In this document: piece by piece, positions 33,741 through 40,107 of the stretch
Layout of the letters: the number at the start of each line of letters is the position of its first letter
Position numbering within the stretch: position 1 is the stretch's first letter
Source: Mycolicibacterium pyrenivorans
Lineage (GTDB): Bacteria; Actinomycetota; Actinomycetes; Mycobacteriales; Mycobacteriaceae
Assembly: GCF_025821625.1 (NCBI RefSeq)
Contig: NZ_JACKSH010000125.1
Span: 1,099 to 41,205, forward strand
DNA length: 40,107 bases
Direction: 5' to 3'
Notes under the pieces: generated by a model
What the model was told of the DNA's origin: nothing
Databases searched by the model: none
The model's input: only the letters and a program-made list of their open reading frames with translations
Program-made: the position numbers and the translations under genes

Positions 33741-34457
33741 ATGGTCGACCTCGAAGTCGATGACGGTCTGGCGATCATCACCATCGACCGCCCGCACGCG
33801 CGCAACGCGATCTCGCTGGAGACGATGGACCAGCTGGACAAGGCGCTCGACGGCGCCGAAGGCGCCGCGGCACTGGTCCTCACCGGTGGCGGCGACCGGG
33901 CCTTCGTCTCGGGCGGCGACCTCAAGGAGCTGGCCGCGCTGCGCACCGAGGAGCAGGCCTCCGCGATGGCCTTCCGGATGAGGTCCATCTGCGACCGCAT
34001 CGCCGGTTTCCCCGCGCCCACGGTCGCCGCGCTCAACGGCCACGCCCTCGGTGGCGGCGCCGAGTTCGCGGTGGCCGCGGACATCCGGATCGCCGCCGAC
34101 GACATCAAGATCGGCTTCAACCAGGTCGCGCTAGCGATCATGCCGGCCTGGGGCGGCGCCGAACGCCTCGTCGAGTTGGTCGGCTACGGCAGGGCGCTGT
34201 TGCTCGCGGGCAGCGGCCGCATCCTCACCGCGGCGGAGGCCGAGCGCATCGGGTTGATCGACCAGGTGATCCTGCGGGCCTCCTTCGCCGAGCAGTGGCG
34301 CCTCCTCGCGCGCTCCCTGGCCACCACACCCGCCGGTCAGGTCAAGCGCGTGATGCGCGGCGTGCCGACCACCGAAGCCGTGGCGGCGTTCGCCCGGCTG
34401 TGGGCGTCCGACGAGCACTGGGCCGCCGCCGACAAGGTGATGAAAAAGGCCACCTGA
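33741..34457 (+). CDS. Enoyl-CoA hydratase/isomerase family protein (crotonase fold)
   Basis: 238-residue crotonase-family enzyme expected to hydrate an enoyl-CoA or a related thioester. Typical features: ITIDRPHARNAISLETMDQL, VLTGGGDRAFVSGGDLKELA (first oxyanion-hole segment), PTVAALNGHALGGGAEFAVA (second oxyanion glycines) and NQVALAIMPAWGGAERLVEL, followed by the AAEAERIGLIDQVI trimerisation helix. The ATG at 33741 has GGGAG nine bases upstream; the frame is open far upstream, but that part is antisense to the ligase gene. First gene of a rightward set: hydratase, DUF35 protein, thiolase-like protein. Confidence 0.88.
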   Translation: MVDLEVDDGLAIITIDRPHARNAISLETMDQLDKALDGAEGAAALVLTGGGDRAFVSGGDLKELAALRTEEQASAMAFRMRSICDRIAGFPAPTVAALNGHALGGGAEFAVAADIRIAADDIKIGFNQVALAIMPAWGGAERLVELVGYGRALLLAGSGRILTAAEAERIGLIDQVILRASFAEQWRLLARSLATTPAGQVKRVMRGVPTTEAVAAFARLWASDEHWAAADKVMKKAT

Positions 34458-34487
34458 GGCATCCCGAGCCTTCGATTCTCTCTAGAC

Positions 34488-34511
34488 GAGAACGTCATTT
34501 CCGATTATGGT
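34488..34511 (+). promoter_or_regulatory. Operator-like element plus -10 of a leaderless promoter
   Basis: GAGAACGTCATTTCC (34488-34502) is a degenerate form of the shared 15-bp palindrome, followed directly by TATGGT (34506-34511). The -10 ends seven bases before the GTG at 34518, so the DUF35-thiolase mRNA could start at the codon itself. Confidence 0.45.
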
Positions 34512-34517
34512 CAACGC

Positions 34518-34958
34518 GTGTCGACCACGCAGCGGGCGCTCGCGCCCGAAATCTCCACATGGCCCAGTGACGATCCGCAGCTCATCGGCAGCACATGCGC
34601 GCACTGCGGCGCCACCACGTTCCCGGTACAGCAGCGCTGCCCGAAGTGCAGTCGCGGCGAGATGTCGGAAACCTTGCTTCCGCGCCGCGGAACCCTCGTC
34701 GCCTGGACCACACAGGGCTTTCCGCCGGGGCCGCCGTACAAGGGGCCTACCGGAAAGGACTTCGTGCCGTTCGGCGTCGGCCTCGTGCAACTCGGTGACG
34801 GTGACGATGCGGTCATCCGCGTCGAGGGCCGCCTCACCGAGAACGATCCCGCCAAGCTCGAATTCGGCCAGCACGTCGAGCTGACGATGATCCCGTTCGC
34901 CAAGGACGAGGACGGCACCGAGATCGTCACCTTCGCCTTCCAGCCAGTCGCCAACTAG
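34518..34958 (+). CDS. DUF35 zinc-ribbon / OB-fold partner protein
   Basis: 146-residue protein with a four-cysteine zinc ribbon (STCAHCGATTFPVQQRCPKC) followed by an OB fold (PRRGTLVAWTTQGFPPGPPY, then VIRVEGRLTENDPAKLEFG). DUF35 proteins usually pair with thiolase-like enzymes or acyl-CoA hydratases. In cholesterol side-chain degradation a DUF35 domain binds the Ltp2 retro-aldolase and is required for its activity. Here the gene is 13 bp before a thiolase-like gene, strongly suggesting such a complex. GTG start without a ribosome site and with a -10 element placed for leaderless transcription. Confidence 0.88.
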   Translation: MSTTQRALAPEISTWPSDDPQLIGSTCAHCGATTFPVQQRCPKCSRGEMSETLLPRRGTLVAWTTQGFPPGPPYKGPTGKDFVPFGVGLVQLGDGDDAVIRVEGRLTENDPAKLEFGQHVELTMIPFAKDEDGTEIVTFAFQPVAN

Positions 34959-34971
34959 GGGAATCACTTTC

Positions 34972-36126
34972 ATGAGCACAGCCGCCAATGAGGTCGCGAT
35001 CATCGGCGTCGGCCTGCACCCGTTCGGCCGGTTCGACAAGACCGCCATGGAGATGGGCGCCGAGGCCATCGATCTCGCGCTCGCCGACGCCGGCGTCGAA
35101 TGGAAGGACATTCAGTTCGGCTTCGGCGGCAGCTACGAGGTCTCCAACCCCGACGCCGTCACCCGCCTGGTCGGCCTGACCGGCATCACGTTCACCAACG
35201 TCTTCAACGCGTGCGCCACCTCCGCGTCGGCGATCCAGCAGACGGCCGACACAATCCGGCTGGGCAAGTACGACATAGGTATCGCGATCGGGATGGACAA
35301 GCACCCGCGCGGCGCGTTCACCGACGACCCCGCCAAACTCGCCCTGCCGCAGTGGTACGCCGAGAACGGCCAGTTCGTCACCACGAAGTTCTTCGGCATG
35401 AAGGCCAACCATTACATCCACAAGCACGGCATCTCCCCCGAGACCCTGGCCCGCGTGGCGAACAAGAACTTCCGCAACGGTGCGCTGAACCCGAACGCGT
35501 TCCGGCGCAAGGAGATCCCGGTCGAGGAGATCCTCAACTCGACCGTGCTCAACTATCCGCTGACCCAGTACATGTTCTGTGCGCCCGACGAGGGCGCTGC
35601 GGCGGTGATCATGTGCCGGGGCGACCTCGCCCACAAGTTCACCGACACGCCGGTGTTCGTGCGCGCCACCGAGATTCGCACCCGCACCTACGGCGCCTAC
35701 GAGGTGCATGCGACGTCCGCACCGCTCGACGAGGATCCCTCGCCGACGGTGTTCGCCGCCAAGGCCGCCTACGAGGCCGCGGGCATCGGACCCGAAGACG
35801 TCGACATCGCCCAGCTGCAGGACACCGATGCGGGCGCGGAGGTCATCCACATGGCCGAGACCGGGCTGTGCGCCGACGGCGAGCAGGAGAAACTGCTGGC
35901 CGACGGGGCGACCGAGATTCACGGCACCATGCCCGTCAACACCGACGGCGGCCTGATCGCCAACGGCGAGCCCATCGGCGCCTCGGGACTCCGCCAGGTC
36001 CACGAGTTGGTGCGGCAGTTGCGCGGCCAGGCCGGTGATCGGCAGGTGCCGGGCTCACCCCGCGTGGGGCTCGCCCAGGTGTACGGGGCTCCGGGCACAG
36101 CCTCGGCGACGATCCTGTCGCTGTAG
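34972..36126 (+). CDS. Thiolase-like / Ltp-type protein lacking the GHP histidine
   Basis: 384-residue thiolase-fold enzyme of the SCP2/lipid-transfer type. The nucleophile region NVFNACATSASAIQQTADTI is present (Cys81). The usual C-terminal GHP-x-G-x-SG motif reads NTDGGLIANGEPIGASG, with Glu333 where the catalytic His normally lies, so ordinary thiolytic cleavage is doubtful. Such variants include the Ltp2-type retro-aldolases, which work with DUF35 partners. IAQLQDTDAGAEVIHMAETG and the QVYGAPGTASATIL end are intact. Likely role: C-C bond cleavage of a beta-hydroxy or beta-keto acyl-CoA together with the DUF35 protein encoded 13 bp upstream. AGGGGAATC lies before the ATG. Confidence 0.87.
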   Translation: MSTAANEVAIIGVGLHPFGRFDKTAMEMGAEAIDLALADAGVEWKDIQFGFGGSYEVSNPDAVTRLVGLTGITFTNVFNACATSASAIQQTADTIRLGKYDIGIAIGMDKHPRGAFTDDPAKLALPQWYAENGQFVTTKFFGMKANHYIHKHGISPETLARVANKNFRNGALNPNAFRRKEIPVEEILNSTVLNYPLTQYMFCAPDEGAAAVIMCRGDLAHKFTDTPVFVRATEIRTRTYGAYEVHATSAPLDEDPSPTVFAAKAAYEAAGIGPEDVDIAQLQDTDAGAEVIHMAETGLCADGEQEKLLADGATEIHGTMPVNTDGGLIANGEPIGASGLRQVHELVRQLRGQAGDRQVPGSPRVGLAQVYGAPGTASATILSL

Positions 36127-36214
36127 CCCGGCGCTCTTCAGGTGTGGCGGACGTTCGGCGACCGTGAGTTGCCTACCCGGACGCCACCGCCGGGGGATGG
36201 ACCGGTTTTGGGAT

Positions 36215-36832
36215 CTACCGCGGCGGATCGTCCGGGACGAACTCGGGCAGCGGGTCACCCTCGAGGCGGCGCAGCCAGCGCTCGCAGAACTCGAACGTCT
36301 CGGCATGACCGGTGTTCATGCCGAGCGCACGCTCCATCACCATGGCCTGCGACACGCTCGTCGCGAAGACGGTCCACACCACCGGCGGCACATCGGAGGC
36401 GTCGATGCCATGCCGCCGCAGTGCGTCGGCGATGGCCTTGTTCTGCTCCTGGCGGAAACGCTCGGCGTAGAACGCGATCTCGGCCCGCAGCGCTTTCCGG
36501 TGGTTGGCCAGGCCCATGAACTCCATCGTCAACCTGGTGGCCTCGGGGGCCGTGCTGAACCGCCACAACGCCCACAACGGCTGCGGCGACTGCAGCGCGG
36601 TGCTCAGCACCGTCAGGCCCTCCTCGGCCCTGCGGTGGAACACGGCGAGAAACAGATCCTCCATGGTGCGGAAGTAGTAGTGCACCAACTGGGGTTTGAG
36701 CCCGGCCCGGTCTGCGACACGGCGCGACGTCACCGCGGCGTACCCCTCCTCGATCAGCAACTGCTCCGCGGCATCGAGAAGCACGACGCGATTCTTCGCG
36801 TCCGGCGCCCCGATCCGTCGCGGCGATGCCAT
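36215..36832 (-). CDS. TetR-family transcriptional regulator of the catabolic locus
   Basis: 205-residue regulator. The helix-turn-helix is clear: NRVVLLDAAEQLLIEEGYAA, then TSRRVADRAGLKPQLVHYYF. The C-terminal domain (MEDLFLAVFHRRAEEGLTVL and beyond) is a TetR_C-type ligand pocket. The ATG at 36832 (MASPRRIG) is chosen over an upstream start. It lies convergent with the thiolase-like gene and diverges from the P450 gene across 212 bp that hold a 22-bp palindrome at 36956-36977, a likely operator for this protein. It is the only regulator within the acyl-CoA cluster, so it may also bind the GAGAAT-type elements, although the two motifs differ. Ligand unknown. Confidence 0.87.
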   Translation of the reverse strand: MASPRRIGAPDAKNRVVLLDAAEQLLIEEGYAAVTSRRVADRAGLKPQLVHYYFRTMEDLFLAVFHRRAEEGLTVLSTALQSPQPLWALWRFSTAPEATRLTMEFMGLANHRKALRAEIAFYAERFRQEQNKAIADALRRHGIDASDVPPVVWTVFATSVSQAMVMERALGMNTGHAETFEFCERWLRRLEGDPLPEFVPDDPPR

Positions 36833-36955
36833 GCTGACCCTCACTCCTCCACACGCGCCGTTCCCCAGGGTGACACCACCCGGACACGCCACGCGCACGC
36901 GGGCTGCGTTGCCCGTGGGCGTGTCGCCGGTGATCTTGACCCTAACTCTTGCACC

Positions 36956-36977
36956 ATGCTAAGCAGGTGCTCAGCAT
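36956..36977. promoter_or_regulatory. 22-bp near-perfect palindrome, TetR/P450 operator candidate
   Basis: ATGCTAAGCA, GG, TGCTCAGCAT: ten-base arms with a single mismatched pair, in the divergent promoter region between the TetR regulator (start 36832) and the P450 (start 37045). The size and symmetry are those of TetR-family operators. Confidence 0.6.
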
Positions 36978-37044
36978 TTATGAAATTCCATGAAGCACGT
37001 ACTGCTTCTTCGACACCACTCCGCCAGCCCGGGAGGCCTTGGAC

Positions 37045-38334
37045 ATGAGCGACTTCGACACGATCGATTACTTCACCGATCCCTCCCTCGTGCCCGACCC
37101 GCACCCGTACTTCGACCACCTGCGCAGCAAGTGCCCGGTGGTCCGGGAGCCGAACTACGGGGTGCTGGCGGTCACCGGCTACGAGGAAGCCGCCACCGTG
37201 CTCAAGGACGCCGACACGTTCTCGTCGTGTATCGCGGTGGCCGGGCCGTTTCCGCCGCTGCCGTTCACGCCCGAGGGCGACGACATCACCGACCAGATCA
37301 CCGTGCACCGGCCTCAGATGCCGATGTTCGAGCACATGGTCACGATGGATCCGCCCGACCACACCAACGCCCGCTCGCTGCTGAACCGGCTGCTGACGCC
37401 GAGCCGGCTCAAGGAGAACGAGGACTTCATGTGGCGGCTGGCCGACGAGGTGCTCGACGACATCTTCAGCAGGGAGCCCGCAGGCCGGTGCGAGTTTCTC
37501 AGCGCGTACGCAAAACCGTTCTCGCTGTTGGTGATCGCCGACATGCTCGGGGTGCCGGAGGCCGACCACGAGGAATTCCGCACCGTCCTCGGCGCGCCGC
37601 GGCCCGGCGCCAACGTCGGCTCGCTCGACCACAGCGACCTGGTGGGCGCCAACCCGCTGGAGTGGCTCGACGAGAAGTTCATCGGATACCTGGAGGACCG
37701 CCGCAAGGAGCCCCGCGACGACGTGCTCACCGCGCTGGCGACCGCGAAGTATCCGGACGGCTCGACACCGCCGGTGATCGAGGTGGTCCGCTCCGCGACC
37801 TTCCTGTTCGCCGCCGGGCAGGAGACCACCACCAAGCTGCTCACGGCGTCGCTGCGGGTGCTCGGTGATCACCCCGACGTCCAGGAGCGGCTGCGCCGCG
37901 ACCGCAGCCGCATCCCGGTGTTCATCGAGGAGGCGCTGCGGATGGACGCCCCGGTCAAGAGTCAGTTCCGGCTGGCCAAGAAGAACACCAGGGTCGGCGA
38001 CCTCGACGTGCCCGCGGGCACCACGATGATGGTGTGCCCGGGTGCCGTCAATCGCGATCCCAACCGATTCGAGCATCCGCACGAGTTCGATCTCGACCGC
38101 AAGAACGTCCGCGAGCACATCGCTTTCGGCCGCGGCGTGCACTCGTGCCCGGGCGGGCCGCTGGCCCGCGTCGAAGGCCGGGTGTCGATCGAGCGGATCC
38201 TCGACCGCATGTCCGACATCGCGATCGACGAGGAACTGCACGGGCCGCCGCATGCCCGCCGCTACACGTACGAGCCGACGTTCATCCTGCGTGGCCTCAC
38301 CGAGCTGCACATCACGTTCACGCCGGTCTACTGA
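37045..38334 (+). CDS. Cytochrome P450
   Basis: 429-residue soluble bacterial P450 monooxygenase. All hallmarks are present: I-helix FLFAAGQETTTKLLTASLRV with the Ala-Gly-x-Glu-Thr oxygen-activation motif, the K-helix ExxR in FIEEALRMDAPVKSQFRLAK, and the heme loop FGRGVHSCPGGPLARVEGRV with Cys368 as iron ligand. Substrate and redox partners are not evident; no ferredoxin gene is adjacent. By position, under a TetR operator at the head of an acyl-CoA cluster, it may oxidise a methyl or alicyclic carbon of the substrate. ATG at 37045 with GGGAGG nine bases upstream; a TTG two codons earlier is less likely. Confidence 0.93.
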   Translation: MSDFDTIDYFTDPSLVPDPHPYFDHLRSKCPVVREPNYGVLAVTGYEEAATVLKDADTFSSCIAVAGPFPPLPFTPEGDDITDQITVHRPQMPMFEHMVTMDPPDHTNARSLLNRLLTPSRLKENEDFMWRLADEVLDDIFSREPAGRCEFLSAYAKPFSLLVIADMLGVPEADHEEFRTVLGAPRPGANVGSLDHSDLVGANPLEWLDEKFIGYLEDRRKEPRDDVLTALATAKYPDGSTPPVIEVVRSATFLFAAGQETTTKLLTASLRVLGDHPDVQERLRRDRSRIPVFIEEALRMDAPVKSQFRLAKKNTRVGDLDVPAGTTMMVCPGAVNRDPNRFEHPHEFDLDRKNVREHIAFGRGVHSCPGGPLARVEGRVSIERILDRMSDIAIDEELHGPPHARRYTYEPTFILRGLTELHITFTPVY

Positions 38335-38373
38335 GCGTGGAACGAATCTGGCCCGGCAGACAGCCCCACGTCC

Positions 38374-38379
38374 TAGGAT
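38374..38379 (+). promoter_or_regulatory. -10 element of a leaderless transcript
   Basis: TAGGAT, a canonical mycobacterial -10, ends seven bases before the ATG at 38386, and no ribosome site precedes the ATG. Transcription probably starts at the codon. Confidence 0.55.
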
Positions 38380-38385
38380 CTCAGC

Positions 38386-38826
38386 ATGCGGATATCCAAG
38401 GCTCTTGGTGTCACTCATGGCTTGACACTCGGCTTGCTGGTATCGAGCATGATCTTCGTCAGCACACCAGCTCGCGCTCAACCTATCCTGCACCATGTGC
38501 GATACACCGTCGGTGCGAGCGAAGATATCGCCAATGCCGAGATCTACTATCGCAATGTCGATCCGCCCAACTGGGCTGAATACAGTCACGATCCCTATCT
38601 GTACAGCCCGAACGCGGAAGCGAACCTAGGGCCTAATAAGGCATGGGTATTTGAAACGATGCTCGCAGATCCCGATGCCTGGGCGATGGTGGTGGTGGGT
38701 CTGCCTGACCCCTCGGTCCCGCCCTTGTCGACACCAGGCTTCGTTTGTGAATTGCGCGTCGACGACAAGGTGGTGGCCACCGATTCAGGCAGCAAGGGAG
38801 CCTTGTGCTCAATCCGAAATTGGTAG
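38386..38826 (+). CDS. Exported protein of unknown function, 146 aa
   Basis: Predicted secreted protein with a signal peptide (GLTLGLLVSSMIFVSTPARA, cleavage after residue 31, ARA-QP). The mature part is about 115 residues: HHVRYTVGASEDIANAEIYY, then an aromatic stretch (DPPNWAEYSHDPYLYSPN), ADPDAWAMVVVGLPDP and a C-terminal beta portion with two cysteines (GFVCELRVDDKVV, GALCSIRNW) likely to form a disulfide. It resembles the small mycobacterial exported proteins related to the MmpS periplasmic domain, but I assign no function. It is expressed separately from the P450 gene, judging by its own leaderless promoter. Confidence 0.75.
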   Translation: MRISKALGVTHGLTLGLLVSSMIFVSTPARAQPILHHVRYTVGASEDIANAEIYYRNVDPPNWAEYSHDPYLYSPNAEANLGPNKAWVFETMLADPDAWAMVVVGLPDPSVPPLSTPGFVCELRVDDKVVATDSGSKGALCSIRNW

Positions 38827-38960
38827 GTGAAGCGGTTCGAGCCGGGCTGCTGTCGACCGCGGGATGACCCACCTCTTGAGTTCGTAGAAGCTCAGAGACT
38901 GCGTTCGTCGCAACTGTTGATCGGACAGACTCGATCTGAGCAAGGGGGTGGGACTTGGTG

Positions 38961-39365
38961 TCAGAGATCCCCGCGCTCCCAGTAGGATCGACCGTCCTTG
39001 CTCACACACGTCAGGAAGAGACCGTCGGGCGCCTGCGCTACTTCGCCACTGAGGCCCGGACAAAGGTCCCCCTGGTTTTTTACGCCGTGCATTTCGGGTG
39101 AACGGAACCACCTTGGCTCATACCGCCTCGGCGAGCCACAGAAGACGAGGCGTCCCCACGACGTAACACCAAAGACGTAATACGTGGTGTTCTCGCAGTA
39201 GGATCCCAACACAACGTTCGGTTTAATGCCGGGTGTGCAGTTGGGGTAGTGGCACTCGGCCCCAGGTGTCGGCACAGGCGGCTGAGCCGAAGCAGGGACA
39301 GAAGTCACGATTGCGCAGCCAACAGTAGAGGCGACGCAAAGAAGCACTGCGGCTGAAGATCGCAC
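38961..39365 (-). CDS. Exported cysteine-containing protein of unknown function, 134 aa
   Basis: GTG at 39365 begins a signal peptide (AAVLLCVASTVGCAIVTSVP, cleavage near ASA-QP). The mature protein has six cysteines (AECHYPNCTPG, SYCENTTYY, LVFCGSPRR, DLCPGLSGE, LTCVSKDGR), implying three disulfides in a small secreted fold. It is convergent with the gene at 38386, with a 134-bp gap, and diverges from the one at 39444. There is no known domain. Its base composition is less GC-rich than that of most of the window. Confidence 0.7.
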   Translation of the reverse strand: MRSSAAVLLCVASTVGCAIVTSVPASAQPPVPTPGAECHYPNCTPGIKPNVVLGSYCENTTYYVFGVTSWGRLVFCGSPRRYEPRWFRSPEMHGVKNQGDLCPGLSGEVAQAPDGLFLTCVSKDGRSYWERGDL

Positions 39366-39431
39366 ACGAATATCTTTGCATGTGCGGCAATGGGAATTCG
39401 GGTTTTCGGCCAGTCCTCCGGTTCTTCAGAT

Positions 39432-39437
39432 TAGGCT
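39432..39437 (+). promoter_or_regulatory. -10 element of a leaderless transcript
   Basis: TAGGCT ends seven bases before the ATG at 39444, the same geometry as at 38374-38386; no ribosome site is seen. Confidence 0.5.
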
Positions 39438-39443
39438 GGGCGC

Positions 39444-39959
39444 ATGTCCACGCGCGTCGCCGGTTGCATCGGTATGGTCATCGTCGCCTTCGTCGGAAGT
39501 TTGGGGCTAAGCCCGTCGGCGCGCGCCTCGAATTTCGGTGTCGAACTGAACGGCGTCTATCGCGTCTTCTCCGACGGCGAGTGGGCCAAGAAGAACGAGG
39601 TCTTCTTCGATCAAGCAAGCGTCATCGAAACATGGACCGTTACAACGGATTGCGTGAGCCCAATCGAGTGTAGCGGCGAAGTAAAGAGCGATTTGGGATG
39701 GACCGGAACCGCCCGGCTTGGGTATTTCTGGTACGTTGAACACACGATCCCGAAGTGGATACCGTGTTCAGACGGCACTTTCGCCGACGGGGTGCAGCAG
39801 TTCATCATCTGGGGGGTCAACCCGGATACCGGAGAACGGATGATCAAAGACTTCACTCATTTCGCGGCGCGTAACGTCACGAAAGGCCCGAGTGGAGCCT
39901 GTGGCGTCAGCAATCCGGTCGTCATCGAACTCCCGGCTCGCATAGATAAGATCTCGTAA
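39444..39959 (+). CDS. Exported mycobacterial protein of unknown function, 171 aa
   Basis: Signal peptide (VAGCIGMVIVAFVGSLGLSP, cleavage near ARA-SN) and a mature domain of about 142 residues. It reads GVYRVFSDGEWAKKNEVFFD, WTVTTDCVSPIECSGEVKSD, LGYFWYVEHTIPKWIPCSDG, FIIWGVNPDTGERMIKDFTH and GACGVSNPVVIELP. Four cysteines in the mature part suggest two disulfides. This is a recurring mycobacterial type of small secreted protein with no known activity. It is expressed from its own leaderless promoter and diverges from the six-cysteine protein gene. Confidence 0.78.
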   Translation: MSTRVAGCIGMVIVAFVGSLGLSPSARASNFGVELNGVYRVFSDGEWAKKNEVFFDQASVIETWTVTTDCVSPIECSGEVKSDLGWTGTARLGYFWYVEHTIPKWIPCSDGTFADGVQQFIIWGVNPDTGERMIKDFTHFAARNVTKGPSGACGVSNPVVIELPARIDKIS

Positions 39960-40107
39960 ACTCTCGGGCCTTGCCCCCATGTAGTGGACACGGGATTTGT
40001 GGTTATGCGGCTTAGCCTGGATTCACCGATGAGGTAGGGATGGGAGGCGGGTTGTAACAGCGAAATGCCCTGTCGTGGTGAAAGAATGAGATTTCTCGAG
40101 GATCACA
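39960..40107 (+). other. Window end: gene-free, possible left end of an insertion sequence
   Basis: No gene is visible in the last 148 bases. The sequence from 39980, TGTAGTGGACACGGG, resembles the termini of some IS3-type elements, and a sharp change in composition follows. Too little is in view to decide. Confidence 0.25.

Noticed and set aside
31980..34457. 825-codon frame ending in the enoyl-CoA hydratase
   Set aside because: Only the part from the ATG at 33741 is hydratase; the upstream portion is antisense to the ligase gene and low in complexity.
29381..38334. KstR/KstR2 cholesterol-regulon sites
   Set aside because: I looked for TnnAAC-nn-GTTnnA and AnCAAG-nn-CTTGnT patterns in the intergenic gaps and found none.
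36841..38589. 582-codon frame antisense to the P450
   Set aside because: The P450 on the other strand has every family motif; the antisense product has none.

Overview
The window comes from a high-GC actinobacterium, almost certainly an environmental, fast-growing Mycobacterium (Mycolicibacterium). It carries a mycobacterial multifunctional FAS-I gene of about 9.4 kb with acpS immediately downstream. It also has an MspA-type porin, Mce-associated membrane proteins, and the gene order DUF3618 protein - bcp - M20 peptidase - acpS - fas - DUF1906 protein, which I recognise from the Rv2520c-Rv2525c neighbourhood of M. tuberculosis. No RNA genes or CRISPR arrays were seen.

Layout. 1-598: right end of an IS1380-like insertion sequence. 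795-2872: a terminator hairpin, an MspA-family porin, an unknown 122-aa protein, a possible 56-aa protein and a DUF3618 membrane protein. 2988-3461: bcp peroxiredoxin. 3480-10073: a roughly 6.6-kb insertion absent from the ancestral bcp/M20 junction and bounded by 69-bp direct repeats of that junction. It holds an MBL/beta-CASP nuclease-like protein, a GMC oxidoreductase fused to a methyltransferase, a TetR regulator, a universal-stress-protein remnant, a CxCGH/PPPAGYA-repeat protein, a second methyltransferase and a broken DsrE-like gene. 10126-21299: M20 peptidase, acpS and fas, all leftward. 21300-21823: a gene-free, AT-richer region rich in palindromes upstream of fas. 21824-24969: Tat-exported DUF1906 protein, a MerR-type regulator and a frameshifted MFS transporter. 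24966-29221: LtrA-like membrane protein, two convergent IspD-like proteins and a two-gene operon of Mce-associated membrane proteins.

29381-38334 is an acyl-CoA catabolic locus: two acyl-CoA synthetases, an amidohydrolase (frameshifted here), an enoyl-CoA hydratase, a DUF35 protein paired with a thiolase-like protein lacking the usual GHP histidine, a TetR regulator and a cytochrome P450. A recurring near-palindrome of the form GAGAAT-N3-ATTCTC lies in several of its promoters. The likely logic is P450 oxidation, CoA activation, hydration, and thiolase/DUF35 retro-aldol or thiolytic cleavage of a steroid- or isoprenoid-like carboxylic acid; the substrate is inferred, not shown. 38386-39959 holds three small exported mycobacterial proteins of unknown function.

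The most notable items are the repeat-flanked island whose two repeat copies differ only at synonymous bcp codon positions, the GMC-methyltransferase fusion, the shared operator-like motif of the catabolic locus, and in-frame tandem-repeat insertions within FAS-I. Three genes (MFS, amidohydrolase, DsrE-like) are each broken by loss of a single G/C base, so sequencing error must be weighed against true decay.
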